Shown: positions 20,063-29,004, counted from the first letter of the stretch. The stretch: 44,856 bases of DNA from Planctomycetaceae bacterium (GCA_015490875.1 WFWZ01000101.1:1-44856), one strand, 5' to 3'. The notes: generated by a model not told the origin, from the sequence alone. Numbers and translations are program-made.

Positions 20063-21388
20063 ATGCCTTGGATCGCCGAAACGGGTACACTAACGCGCTC
20101 CGACTTGTTGCAGCTCGTGGAACGGACGCTCGAGGCGGTTGGCGACCGATGGGGGCACACGCCTCGTCGTGTTCTCTTGCTTCCTCCCGACATTACGCGA
20201 ATGCACTCGGGGAGCGGATGGATCACGGAAGCATTCTATCGGCAACTCACTCAGCGCGGTGCGGAAGTCCACGTCATTCCGACGCTCGGCCAACATGAAC
20301 CACATACGCCTGAGCAGAACCGCCAGATGTTCGGCGCCATTCCCGAGGAACGCATTCATGCTCATGACTGGCGCACAAGTGTCACTCACGTCGGAACAAT
20401 CGACGCGGACACCGTGCGTGAGGTGACCGAGGGGCGGGCCGACTGGGAACTGCCGATCTGGCTCCATCGCACTCTCTTCGAGGAGGACTGGGATTGGATC
20501 CTCAATATCGGCCACGTGGTGCCTCACGAAGTTCTCGGATTCGCCAACCACAACAAGAACTACTTCATTGGGATTGGAGGTCACGCCACGATCTGTGCTT
20601 CGCATCTGGCGGCCGCCATGTGCGGGATCGAGAACAATCTGGGCACGTTGATCACACCGGTTCGCCACTTGTTCAACCTGGCGGAAGAGCGGTTCCTCGG
20701 AGCGTTGCCCGACGCCTACATTCAGGTGGTGATGAAACGAGACGCCTCGGGCCGCCTTGTGCATTGCGGATATTTCGCAGGCGACGATCTGGAAACCTAT
20801 CTCGCGGCCGCGCGCCTTTCGGCTCGAGAAAACATTACCGTCCTGGACGAGCCGTTGCAGAAGGTCGTCTGTCTGATGCAGGGGGATGAGTTTTTCAGCA
20901 CGTGGGTCGCCAACAAAGCCGTCTATCGGACGCGCATGGCGATCGCCGACGGCGGCGAGCTTCTGATTCTGGCTCCCGGACTGAAACGTTTTGGCGAACA
21001 GCCCGAAGTCGAGACGATCATTCGCAAGTATGGCTACCGCGGAACCGATTCGGTACTCGCTGCCTATCGCAACGATCCACTCGTACGTGAATTCGCTCAC
21101 GCCGCGGCCCATCTCATTCATGGTTCCTCCGAAGGGCGTTTCACGATTCGTTATGCGCCGGGCCACCTGACCCGCGAGGAAATCGAGTCGGTAGGCTATG
21201 CTTACGCCAACCTCGACGCCATGCTCGCGCGCTACCCGGTGGATACGCTTTCCGAGGGTTTTCATGAGCGGGACGGAGAGTCGTTCTACTTCATTCCCAC
21301 TCCGTCGATTGGACTGTGGACCACGCGAGCGCGACTTGATGAGCGGCGAACGGCGGCAGTTTCCGCAGTGGAGGACTCAACACAATGA
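20063..21388 (+). CDS. LarA-like nickel-pincer enzyme (lactate racemase family)
   Basis: 441 residues, no signal peptide. The N-terminal D-I-T-R motif (43-46) and G-Q-H78-E-P, then P-H155-E-V-L-G-F, N-K165-N-Y-F and S-H181, resemble LarA. The spacing of H155, K165 and H181 equals that of His174, Lys184 and His200 in the Lactobacillus plantarum enzyme as I recall it (pincer attachment at the lysine, nickel bound by His200). Family members racemise or epimerise 2-hydroxy acids using the nickel-pincer nucleotide cofactor. Which substrate is unclear; many relatives are not lactate racemases. The cofactor genes larB, larC and larE are not in this window. The stop codon overlaps the next start (ATGA), so translation is likely coupled. 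Confidence 0.8.
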   Translation: MPWIAETGTLTRSDLLQLVERTLEAVGDRWGHTPRRVLLLPPDITRMHSGSGWITEAFYRQLTQRGAEVHVIPTLGQHEPHTPEQNRQMFGAIPEERIHAHDWRTSVTHVGTIDADTVREVTEGRADWELPIWLHRTLFEEDWDWILNIGHVVPHEVLGFANHNKNYFIGIGGHATICASHLAAAMCGIENNLGTLITPVRHLFNLAEERFLGALPDAYIQVVMKRDASGRLVHCGYFAGDDLETYLAAARLSARENITVLDEPLQKVVCLMQGDEFFSTWVANKAVYRTRMAIADGGELLILAPGLKRFGEQPEVETIIRKYGYRGTDSVLAAYRNDPLVREFAHAAAHLIHGSSEGRFTIRYAPGHLTREEIESVGYAYANLDAMLARYPVDTLSEGFHERDGESFYFIPTPSIGLWTTRARLDERRTAAVSAVEDSTQ

Positions 21389-22770
21389 AAACGGTGTTTC
21401 CTCTCAACGCCGTGGTCGTGTGTCTGGTCGCCATGGTCGGTCTTGCAGGCGGCCTGGCCGACGTCACTCACGGGGCAGAGTTTCGCGTGGCCGCCTTTCG
21501 GGCTGAGGCGACGATTCCATTGGGACATCGATGCATGGGAGTCCTCCCCACCAAGTCGACTCGCATCGTCGACCCTTTGGAACTCCGCGGACTCGTGTTG
21601 CTCGGACCCGGGCAGCCCCTGGTCATCGCGGTTTTCGACTGGTGCGAAATCCGCAACGACTCCTACGATCTTTGGCGGCAAGTCATCGCCGACGCCGCCG
21701 GAACGTCACGGGAGCGAGTTCTTCTTTCCTGCAACCACCAGCATGATGCTCCGGTCATCGACGCGGGCGCGGAGCGATTACTCCGCGAGGTGGGACTGGC
21801 GGGAGAGTTGTTCGACGAGGCGTTTCAGCAGCGCATGGTCGAGCGTGTGACGCGCGCGGTCCGCGACGCTCTCGGCCACGCACGCCCCGTCACACATCTC
21901 GGCATCGGTGAGGCTCGCGTCGAGAAGATCGCCTCGAGTCGTCGCGTCGTGGATGCTCGGGGACGAGTCAGCTATGCCCGTGGTAGTGGAAGCGGAACGA
22001 TCCCGGCAATGCGAGATGCTCCGGAGGGGGCGATCGACCCGATGCTCAAGATGATCAGTTTCTGGGACGGCGACCGGCCGGTCGTTGCGTTGTCCTGCTA
22101 TGCGACTCATCCGATGAGCTACTACGGACAGGGGGAAGTGAGTTGGGACTTTGTCGGGATCGCACGGCATCGGATGCAGCAAAAGCACCCGGACGTGTTT
22201 CAGATTTATGTCACCGGGTGCAGCGGCGATGTGACCGCGGGGAAGTACAATCGGAGAACTCCCGAGGACCGAGAAGCCTTGGCGAACCGGCTGCTTGCCG
22301 GCATGGAAGCCGCGTGGAAGACCACCCGCCGGGCGCCTCTGAAAGGAGCGGTCTTTCGATTGGCCCACTTGGAACTTGAGTTTCATCCCAGTCCGTCCCT
22401 GACGGAACAGGCGTTGCGATCGCGATTGGAGGACACCAAGGCATCGGTCGAAGCGAGAATCCTGGCTGCCATGGGGCTGGCCAGTCGTCGCCGCGTCGCG
22501 GCCGGTCGTCCGATCGACGTCCCGGCGATCGACTTGGGGGAGGCGAAGATCGTGTTGCTTCCTGGCGAGGCATTTGTCGCCTATCAGAAGATGGCGCAAT
22601 CGATGCGTCGGGACGCGACGGTGATGACGATCGGCTACGGCGAGTGCTGGCCCGGTTACATTCCGACCGACGCCGACTTTCGAGACGGCTTTCGGGACAA
22701 GTGGCTCTGGGTGGCTCCCGGTTCGGAAGCCCGCCTCCGCCGTGCACTGCAAGAGGTGCTACGGCCTTGA
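21385..22770 (+). CDS. Exported neutral/alkaline ceramidase-like hydrolase
   Basis: 461 residues with a signal peptide (hydrophobic about 8-25, ending near THGAE). Conserved features fit the ceramidase-like family: an R-C-M-G-V-L near the mature N-terminus, S-C-N-H-Q-H-D-A-P (zinc-binding region equivalent to T-H-T-H-S-G-P), C-Y-A-T-H-P, Y-V-T-G-C-S-G-D-V-T and a late L-P-G-E-A-F. Known family members hydrolyse the amide bond of ceramides outside the cell. The planctomycete relatives are numerous and mostly untested, so another amide or ester substrate is possible. It lacks the long C-terminal Ig-like domain of classical ceramidases. ATG 21385 overlaps the LarA-like stop by 4 bp; it is the third gene of the probable operon. 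Confidence 0.75.
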   Translation: MKTVFPLNAVVVCLVAMVGLAGGLADVTHGAEFRVAAFRAEATIPLGHRCMGVLPTKSTRIVDPLELRGLVLLGPGQPLVIAVFDWCEIRNDSYDLWRQVIADAAGTSRERVLLSCNHQHDAPVIDAGAERLLREVGLAGELFDEAFQQRMVERVTRAVRDALGHARPVTHLGIGEARVEKIASSRRVVDARGRVSYARGSGSGTIPAMRDAPEGAIDPMLKMISFWDGDRPVVALSCYATHPMSYYGQGEVSWDFVGIARHRMQQKHPDVFQIYVTGCSGDVTAGKYNRRTPEDREALANRLLAGMEAAWKTTRRAPLKGAVFRLAHLELEFHPSPSLTEQALRSRLEDTKASVEARILAAMGLASRRRVAAGRPIDVPAIDLGEAKIVLLPGEAFVAYQKMAQSMRRDATVMTIGYGECWPGYIPTDADFRDGFRDKWLWVAPGSEARLRRALQEVLRP

Positions 22771-22816
22771 TTACCGGTGGTGGCGCGCGGAGATGCCGGG
22801 GACAGAGGGTTGCGCG

Positions 22817-22840
22817 CCAAGACGCTAAGACGCAAAGATG
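22817..22840. repeat. Short 8-bp-period repeat CAAGACGC/TAAGACGC/AAAGATGA
   Basis: Three successive octamers: the first two differ at one base and the third is a degraded copy. Similar 'AAGACGCAAAGACGC' tracts occur between genes in many environmental bacterial genomes, as I recall, so this may be one copy of a dispersed intergenic repeat. One copy only was noticed in this window. Confidence 0.45.
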
Positions 22841-22950
22841 AGCTGACAGACAATGACTCGAATGGGCGTGACCACCCAACGGCGTCGTGTTGGGACTTTC
22901 TGCACCTGGGGCCGGGGTCGGGTGGTCGGGTCCATCGTCGCAAAATGCTC

Positions 22951-22980
22951 TTGACGCCGCCGAGGTAGATTTCCTATCTT
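22951..22980 (+). promoter_or_regulatory. Candidate promoter of the tandem SurA-like gene
   Basis: TTGACG at 22951-22956 and TATCTT at 22975-22980 are separated by 18 bp. The -10 box ends 107 bp before ATG 23088. This is a good sigma-70-type match by eye. Confidence 0.5.
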
Positions 22981-23087
22981 CCCAGCCTCCAACGGCCGCT
23001 CGGAGTGCGCGAGCTGCCCGGCGGGAGGAGCCGGGTACTTGGCCGGAAAGGAAGGATTGTTTTCCAGGGACAAGGTGGAGTCACCCC

Positions 23088-25031
23088 ATGACGCGCAAGG
23101 ATGCCTCGAAACAGCCCAAGGCAGGGACTCGGCGACGTTGGCTCTCGATCGGTGCGGTCGTTCTGGCCGCGAGCACGGTCGTTGGCGCCGTGCACTGGTT
23201 TACGGATGTCGACCAGGTTGACGCTCAACCGCCGCGGCGCGGAGCCGCAACGGCGCATTCCGCTAGCGCAGCGCGTCCTGCCGCCCAAGGCCGCGCGACA
23301 CGGTCTCAAGGCGCTGGCCAGAACGAGAATCGCGAGCACGTCATCCCAGATGTCGTCGCAGTCGTGAACGGCGAGAAGATCACGAAAGAAGAACTGGCCA
23401 AGGCCTGTCTGTGGCGATATGGCGAAGAAGTCCTTGAGGCGATGATCAACAAGCAGTTGATCCTGCAGGAATGTCGTCGCAAGGGGATCACCGTGACCGA
23501 CTCCGAAGTCGAGGACGAGATCGCTCGCGTGGCTCACAAATTCGGAATGTCGCCCGACCGCTGGCTGACCATGTTGAAGAAGGAACGCGATATTCCGCCG
23601 GAAAAATATCGGCGCGAAATCATCTGGCCGACTTTGGCGCTGCAGAAACTTGCGGCCACGGAAATCGAAGTGTCTCCGCAGGAGATCCGGCAGGCGTTCG
23701 AGTCGGAATTCGGCCCTAAAGTGCGTGTCCGGCTGATTGCTGTCTCGTCCCGGAAGAAAGCCGAGGAAGTTCTTCAGAAGGCGAAAGCGGATCCGAAGCA
23801 GTTCGGACGCTTGGCGAAGGAGTATTCCGAGGACTCCAGTGCTCCTCTGATGGGCGTCGTTCCTCCCATTCGCCGGCACATGGGGGTGCCGCAACTCGAG
23901 GCTGCGGCTTTCCGTTTGGAAGAAGGAGAAGTATCGGACATCATCCAGGTCGATGACCGCTACATCATTCTCCAATGCGAGCGGCACATTCCGCCGACGT
24001 ATATTGATGAACGTTACCGCAAGGACGCCGAACAACGCCTGGCGGATCAGATTCGCGACAACAAGTTGCGAACGGTAGCGTCCCAACTTTTCCGGAAGCT
24101 TCAGGATCAGGCCAAAGTCGTCAATGTCTACAACGATCCCAAGTTGCGACAGCAGATGCCGGGGGTGGCGGCGACGATCAATGGTCAGCCGATACCGATT
24201 TCCGTGTTGGCCGAAGAGTGTATGGTACGACACGGAAATGAGGTCCTATCGGGAGAGATCCACCGGCGGTTGTTGCAGCAGGCGCTTCGCAAAGCGGGGC
24301 GCAAGGTGGAGCAATCGGACATCGACGCCGAGATCGCCCGTGCGGCTGCCAGCTTCGGGTTCCTGACCAAAGACGGTCAACCTGACGTTGCGGCCTGGCT
24401 CAAGAAGGTCCAAGAAGAAGATGGAGCCTCGATCGACCTGTATGTCTACGATGTGGTATGGCCGACGGTAGCGCTGAAGAAACTCGTTCCCAGCAAGATC
24501 GAGGTCACGGAGAAGGACCTGCAGCGTGCGTTCGAAGCCAACTATGGGCCTCGCGTCGAAGCACTTGCCATCGTACTTGGAAGCCAACGTACCGCGCAAC
24601 GCGTCTGGGAGCTGGCTCGAAGCAACCCCACCGATCAGTGGTTCGGCGAGCTGGCGAGGCAGTATTCGATCGACCCCGTTTCGCGCTCGAACATGGGCCA
24701 GATCCCGCCGATCCGAAAATATGGTGGGCGTCCGATGATCGAGAAGGAAGCATTTTCACTGAAGCCGGGCGAAATGTCGGGCATCATTGCGACAGGGGAC
24801 GAGTTCGTAATCCTGCGTTGCCTCGGTCGCACCAAGCCGGTCATTGAGAAGATGGACGAGACGGTGCGACGGGAGCTCGAGTCGAGCCTCCGAGAGCAGA
24901 AGCTGCGCCGGGCCATGGCGGCTCGCTTCAATCAACTCAAAGAGCAGGCCCGCATCGAGAACTATTTGGCGGGCAGCCTTCAGATCCCAAGTCCGCGTCG
25001 AGCCGCCACCGGTGCGGCGCGCCGGCGTTGA
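23088..25031 (+). CDS. Membrane-anchored or exported protein with two SurA-like units (chaperone + parvulin PPIase)
   Basis: 647 residues. Residues about 17-37 form a single hydrophobic segment after a basic N-terminus, followed by a low-complexity Ala/Arg/Gly linker (45-80). Two homologous units follow (about 88-345 and 357-620). Each has a SurA N-terminal-like helical part ('V-V-A-V-V-N-G-E' / 'A-A-T-I-N-G-Q'), a shared I/V-W-P-T-x-A-L-x-K-L, and a parvulin-like prolyl isomerase domain ending in V-S-D-I-I / M-S-G-I-I. The P-P-I-R-R/K motif occurs in both. Likely role: folding of proteins outside the cytoplasm, such as the many exported proteins nearby. I chose ATG 23088 for its ribosome-binding site and basic start; the longer frame upstream is not protein-like. 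Confidence 0.85.
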   Translation: MTRKDASKQPKAGTRRRWLSIGAVVLAASTVVGAVHWFTDVDQVDAQPPRRGAATAHSASAARPAAQGRATRSQGAGQNENREHVIPDVVAVVNGEKITKEELAKACLWRYGEEVLEAMINKQLILQECRRKGITVTDSEVEDEIARVAHKFGMSPDRWLTMLKKERDIPPEKYRREIIWPTLALQKLAATEIEVSPQEIRQAFESEFGPKVRVRLIAVSSRKKAEEVLQKAKADPKQFGRLAKEYSEDSSAPLMGVVPPIRRHMGVPQLEAAAFRLEEGEVSDIIQVDDRYIILQCERHIPPTYIDERYRKDAEQRLADQIRDNKLRTVASQLFRKLQDQAKVVNVYNDPKLRQQMPGVAATINGQPIPISVLAEECMVRHGNEVLSGEIHRRLLQQALRKAGRKVEQSDIDAEIARAAASFGFLTKDGQPDVAAWLKKVQEEDGASIDLYVYDVVWPTVALKKLVPSKIEVTEKDLQRAFEANYGPRVEALAIVLGSQRTAQRVWELARSNPTDQWFGELARQYSIDPVSRSNMGQIPPIRKYGGRPMIEKEAFSLKPGEMSGIIATGDEFVILRCLGRTKPVIEKMDETVRRELESSLREQKLRRAMAARFNQLKEQARIENYLAGSLQIPSPRRAATGAARRR

Positions 25032-25235
25032 GGGACCACGGGAGCACCGCACCGGTGCTGGGCGGAGGTCGGGTTAAAGGGGAACCGTCGACTGTAGGGC
25101 CACCGCATCCCTGCGTGCGAGGGGACTGAGCAACGAGCAGTTTGCTCGCAGACTTTGCATGACCTAGGGTTGCACTGACGAGCGGTCTGACGCTTGAGCC
25201 AGAGCAACTCCGAGGTGTACTGCAGCAGAGTTCCC

Positions 25236-26885
25236 ATGACCGGCACCCCGTCGCCGACGACGATTGCCTCCCGTACGACGGGTGGCCTTTCCTTGGCACA
25301 GCCGCCGGCCGACCTGCGGTCCCGAGCGCGCGAACTGTTTGAGGATCGCGTGTGGGGTTGGGTGCTGGAGGAAGGGCGCGAGCCATGCTTGGCCGGACCC
25401 TTGCCGGCGCCTCGGTGGCACGAACTCGTCATCTCCCGCCTCGCGGCTCTCGGGCCGCGGCCCCACGTTATCGAAGAGACGGACAACTTCGTCCTCCTGG
25501 CAGCTCGCTTCGCCAGTGAACCTCCGACCAACGACACGGCTCTCGTCGTCGAAATCGAAAAAGGAGAGTTGGGAGAGTTTCCAGGCGTATGGACTCCCGA
25601 AGCCGCGCTGCGAACATTGAGGCTCCTGCAAATCCAGTGGGAAACCCACACTCGGCACGACTCCGTCCAGCGAGAACTGGAAGCCGTGTCGGCTGAATGT
25701 ACTCGCACTTATGAAGAGATCTCTCTCTTGCATACCCTAGCGCGCAACCTGCGCGTCTCGAATGAGCCTCAGCATCTTGCGAAGCTGGCCGTCGATTGGA
25801 TCCGCGATTGCCTTGCGGTCGAGTCAGTCGCCATCGAATTGTTCAACCTCGATGACGATGCCGCGTTGAGTCGCCGCGAGGTCCGCTGGTCGATGATCAG
25901 CGGCGAAGCAGCACTCGAAGAAGATGAGCTTCGAGGTTTCTTTGAGAGTCTTACGTTGGACGGTTCGACTCGGCCACTGGTGGTCAACGAGAACAACCAG
26001 TTCGAGTCTCAACAGCGTCTCCCGCCTGGAATCGGCCAGCTCGTTGCCGTCCCCATCGTGGAGAACGATGTCGTCTTCGGACACCTGGCGTTGATGGGCC
26101 ACGTCGACGGAGGCGAATTTGGTACGATCGAGGCTTCGCTGGCAGCGTCTGTGGCTTCGATCCTGGGAGTTCACGCGGGCAACTGTCGTCTCTACGGCAA
26201 GCAAGCCAATTTGCTCGAGAACGTGGTGAAGGCGATGGTTTCCGCCATCGATGCCAAGGACCCGTATACCTGCGGTCATAGTGACCGCGTCGCCAGAATC
26301 TCGGTCCGTCTCGCTCGCCAACTCGAGCTGCCCGAGGATTTTTGTGCCACCATCTATCTCAGCGGACTGTTGCACGATGTCGGCAAGATCGGCGTAGACG
26401 ATTCGGTGCTTCGAAAGGAGGGGCGTTTGACGGACGAGGAATTCGAGCACATCAAGCGTCACCCGCGGCTTGGCGCCAAGATCCTCGCCGATATCGAACA
26501 GTTCTCGGAAATCATCCCGGGCGTTCTCCATCACCACGAACAGTGGAACGGGCGAGGCTATCCGGATGGACTGGCGGGCGAAGAGATTCCATTGATTGCG
26601 CGTATCATCGCCGTCGCCGATTCTTTCGACGCGATGACCAGCGACCGGCCCTACCGCAAGGGCATGCCGCTCGAACGCGTCGAGGAGATCTTCCGAGGCG
26701 GGCGTTACACGCAGTGGGACGGCCAGATCGTCGACGCCTATTTCGAAGCTCGCGAGGAGATCCTGGAAATCATCCGGCAAGAGCGAGCCGGGTTGCCTCC
26801 CAGCGTCGCTCAGTGGAGTACGCAGCGATCCAAATCGCTTCACGAGTCAGACGACGTGAGGGCGTTGGGCGAGCTGCCAGGGTGA
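25236..26885 (+). CDS. GAF + HD-GYP domain signalling protein
   Basis: 549 residues. The N-terminal about 150 residues are an unrecognised mixed domain followed by a coiled segment. A GAF-like sensor domain spans about 160-320. The HD-GYP domain (about 325-520) has H380-D381-V-G-K, H-x-x-H-H-x-x-x-N-G-R-G-Y441-P-D-G and the later D-x-F-D-A-M-T-S-D-R-P-Y-R. HD-GYP proteins usually hydrolyse cyclic di-GMP, so this is probably a cytoplasmic c-di-GMP phosphodiesterase controlled by a ligand bound to GAF. No receiver domain is present. ATG 25236 is preferred; a longer frame from 25194 adds 14 residues. Its last 39 bp overlap the convergent gene at 26847. Confidence 0.85.
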   Translation: MTGTPSPTTIASRTTGGLSLAQPPADLRSRARELFEDRVWGWVLEEGREPCLAGPLPAPRWHELVISRLAALGPRPHVIEETDNFVLLAARFASEPPTNDTALVVEIEKGELGEFPGVWTPEAALRTLRLLQIQWETHTRHDSVQRELEAVSAECTRTYEEISLLHTLARNLRVSNEPQHLAKLAVDWIRDCLAVESVAIELFNLDDDAALSRREVRWSMISGEAALEEDELRGFFESLTLDGSTRPLVVNENNQFESQQRLPPGIGQLVAVPIVENDVVFGHLALMGHVDGGEFGTIEASLAASVASILGVHAGNCRLYGKQANLLENVVKAMVSAIDAKDPYTCGHSDRVARISVRLARQLELPEDFCATIYLSGLLHDVGKIGVDDSVLRKEGRLTDEEFEHIKRHPRLGAKILADIEQFSEIIPGVLHHHEQWNGRGYPDGLAGEEIPLIARIIAVADSFDAMTSDRPYRKGMPLERVEEIFRGGRYTQWDGQIVDAYFEAREEILEIIRQERAGLPPSVAQWSTQRSKSLHESDDVRALGELPG

Positions 26886-27332
26886 TTCGATGGTGGCAAG
26901 GCAGCCCAGCCAAAACTCGGCCGACCCCGCGTCCTCGCCCACGCCACGAACCCACGTTGCCTGACCGCTCGCGAGCGCCTCTTGCAACCGCGCGAGTCGC
27001 TCTTGCGCTTCCCTCAGTAGCATCGTCTCTTCTTCGGCGACTACATCCCGTGCCTGCAGAGCCACCGACTCGGAAGTGCGCCGGCGCCGCATGACGACCA
27101 ACCGGCCTCGGTCTGCTTTCCACAACGCCCCTCGGACAAATCCTCTCCGGAGCTCGCCATGGCTGTTGAAATGGAAAACAGGATCGGGCCCGAAGAAAAC
27201 AGACAAGGCGCCCGGCGATCGGATTCCAAGCACGACCGGTGCCTCCTCACCGGGTACGTGCCATTCGGCTCGAGGCACCAGACGTGTCGCCTCGCGAATC
27301 AAGTCTTCCCGGTCTTGTTCATGCCTTGCCAT
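26847..27332 (-). CDS. Conserved hypothetical cytoplasmic protein
   Basis: 161 residues, no signal peptide or membrane segment. The N-terminal half has a compact conserved-looking region (W-H-V-P-G-E-E, S-V-F-F-G-P-D-P-V-F-H-F-N) with the features of a small beta fold. The second half is a charged amphipathic helix (residues about 95-125, likely coiled coil). I do not recognise a family. The frame is accepted over others because its codon use and composition look protein-like, and because it ends convergently with the HD-GYP gene. It is 45 bp downstream of hemL on the same strand and might be transcribed with it. Confidence 0.7.
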   Translation of the reverse strand: MARHEQDREDLIREATRLVPRAEWHVPGEEAPVVLGIRSPGALSVFFGPDPVFHFNSHGELRRGFVRGALWKADRGRLVVMRRRRTSESVALQARDVVAEEETMLLREAQERLARLQEALASGQATWVRGVGEDAGSAEFWLGCLATIESPWQLAQRPHVV

Positions 27333-27377
27333 CGTGGAATGTCAGAACGCTTTCCGAGAAAAAGAGACACAATAGCG

Positions 27378-28676
27378 TCACAGAGAAGCGACGACCTCGC
27401 ACGCTTGCTGCGCCACTTCGACCGTTCGATCAATCAGTGATTCATCATGAGCGGCCGAAACGAACATCGCTTCGTACTGACTGCACGGAAGATAGACGCC
27501 TCGCTCGATCATTTCCCAGAAGAATCTTGCGAATCGCCGTGTATCGGCCGACTCGGCGTCTTCCCAGTTCCCGACTGGGCCGTCGTGGAAAAAGAGAGTC
27601 AACATACTACCGACGCGTTGCACAACATGCGGAAGTCCTGCGGCAGAAGCAGCCTCGTCGAGTCCTCGAGCAAGTCGATCGGAAAGTTCCTCGAGTCGCG
27701 GATAGGGATCGGTCTTTTGCAGCAGCGAGAGTGTCGTCAGGCCGGCTGCTGTCGCCAATGGATTGCCGCTGAGTGTCCCCGCCTGAAAGACGTTGCCTGC
27801 CGGCAGTACATGGTCCATCCACTCGGCTCGGCCACCATACGCGCCGATCGGGAGACCCCCTCCGACGATCTTTCCTAGCGTCGTCAGGTCAGGTAAAACC
27901 TGGAAGCGTTCCTGAGCTCCACCGAGAGCCACGCGGAAACCGGTCATCACTTCGTCGAAGATGAGGAGGGCTCCCGACTGCTGCGTGATGCGCCGTAGCG
28001 CCGGCAAAAAACCCGGCTCGGGCGGCACGCATCCCATGTTACCGACCACCGGTTCGACGATGACCGCCGCAATTTGATCGCCAAAGGTTTCGAAGGCGGC
28101 CGCGACGGCCGCCTCGTCGTTGTAGGGCAAGACGATGGTGTCTCGAGCCGTCCCCTCGGTGACGCCGGGCGAATTGGGAACGGCAAGTGTGGCGGCCGAA
28201 CTCCCCGCAGCCACCAACAGGCTATCGACGTGCCCGTGATAGTTTCCAGCGAACTTGACGATCTTGTCCCGCCCCGTGATGCCTCGTGCGAGTCGAATGG
28301 CACTCATCGTCGCCTCGGTTCCCGAGTTGACCAGGCGCACTTTTTCGACGGATGGCACGATTTCGGCAATCAAGCGAGCCAGCTTGGTTTCGGCTTCGGT
28401 CGGAGCTCCGAAGCTGGTGCCCCGGCGCATCGCCGCGTCGATGGCGGCCAGTACTTCCGGATGAGCATGTCCCAGGATCATGGGGCCCCACGAGCCGACG
28501 TAGTCGATATAGCGATTGCCGTCGACATCGGTCAGCCATGCTCCTTCCGCTCGCTCAATGAACAAGGGCGTCCCACCGACGGCCCCGAAAGCCCGCGCGG
28601 GACTGTTGACCCCACCTGGGATCCAGCGGCGGGCTTCTTCAAAGAGAACCTGGCTTTTAGAGAACGACGGGCTCAT
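27378..28676 (-). CDS. hemL: Glutamate-1-semialdehyde 2,1-aminomutase
   Basis: 432 residues, the usual length. A PLP-dependent class III aminotransferase-fold enzyme that makes 5-aminolevulinate in the C5 route of tetrapyrrole synthesis. Seen: P-G-G-V-N-S-P-A-R-A-F near the start, N-S-G-T-E-A-T (117-123), Y-H-G-H-V-D, D-E-V-M-T-G-F-R (241-248) and the PLP lysine K269 in T-T-L-G-K-I-V-G-G-G. V-F-Q-A-G-T-L-S-G-N-P is the later family signature. ATG 28676 has GAGGAAAA upstream and starts at the conserved sequence; the longer frame from 28796 adds an unlikely N-terminus. No hemA or other hem gene is adjacent. Confidence 0.95.
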   Translation of the reverse strand: MSPSFSKSQVLFEEARRWIPGGVNSPARAFGAVGGTPLFIERAEGAWLTDVDGNRYIDYVGSWGPMILGHAHPEVLAAIDAAMRRGTSFGAPTEAETKLARLIAEIVPSVEKVRLVNSGTEATMSAIRLARGITGRDKIVKFAGNYHGHVDSLLVAAGSSAATLAVPNSPGVTEGTARDTIVLPYNDEAAVAAAFETFGDQIAAVIVEPVVGNMGCVPPEPGFLPALRRITQQSGALLIFDEVMTGFRVALGGAQERFQVLPDLTTLGKIVGGGLPIGAYGGRAEWMDHVLPAGNVFQAGTLSGNPLATAAGLTTLSLLQKTDPYPRLEELSDRLARGLDEAASAAGLPHVVQRVGSMLTLFFHDGPVGNWEDAESADTRRFARFFWEMIERGVYLPCSQYEAMFVSAAHDESLIDRTVEVAQQACEVVASL

Positions 28677-29004
28677 TACGTTTTCCTCACGTGTTGGCGG
28701 GGCAGCGATCCGTCCGGATCGGCGCAGCGTGGCCTTCGGCGGGGAAGTAGACCGGGAGGGAGGGATGTCGGGCACGAAACGGCCCACCATCCGCATCGGG
28801 TCATTGTAACCACATTCGAAAGCCGGGATAGACTGCTGCTTGGGGGCGCGTGTCCCGTGACCGACTCGGCCAATTGTCTTCCTGGATGGAATCCCCTGGA
28901 TCCGACGGATTTTGCTATACTAGGAGCTCGGCCCGACCGGCCCCTATGCCTTTCGGTCGAGGCGGAAACCACCCTCCCCTTTACGATCCCTCCAATATTG
29001 CGTC
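28677..29004. other. Divergent intergenic region, 328 bp
   Basis: Lies between hemL (minus) and the DUF1549/DUF1553 gene (plus). It holds an extended -10 promoter candidate for the plus-strand operon (28913-28921). I see no RNA gene or repeat in it. The hemL promoter should also be here but no clear pair of boxes was found. Confidence 0.55.
28913..28921 (+). promoter_or_regulatory. Candidate extended -10 promoter
   Basis: TGCTATACT: an extended -10 TG, one spacer base, then TATACT (28916-28921). No good -35 box is present at the expected distance, which is typical for extended -10 promoters. It lies 83 bp before ATG 29005 and would drive the three-gene DUF1549-DUF1501-PPC operon. Confidence 0.45.

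Larger units (their letters stand above)
22771..23087. other. Intergenic region, 317 bp
   Basis: Lies between the ceramidase-like gene and the SurA-like gene on the same strand. It contains a short periodic repeat (22817-22840) and a good promoter candidate (22951-22980), both listed separately. GGTGGAG at 23074-23080 is the probable ribosome-binding site of the next gene. The frame that runs through this region upstream of ATG 23088 has no recognisable protein features. Confidence 0.55.

Noticed and set aside
20090-21265. Minus-strand open frame of 391 codons opposite the LarA-like gene
   Set aside because: Antisense shadow; the plus-strand frame has conserved catalytic residues.
22974-24233. 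Minus-strand open frame of 419 codons opposite the SurA-like gene
   Set aside because: Arg/His/Leu/Phe-rich random composition with no family features; shadow of the real gene.
25041-25057. Inverted repeat AGCACC/GGTGCT after the SurA-like gene, considered as terminator
   Set aside because: Short stem with no T tract following it on either strand.
25131-25145. Hairpin CGAGCA/TGCTCG between the SurA-like and HD-GYP genes
   Set aside because: Six-bp stem without a T tract; expected by chance in GC-rich DNA.
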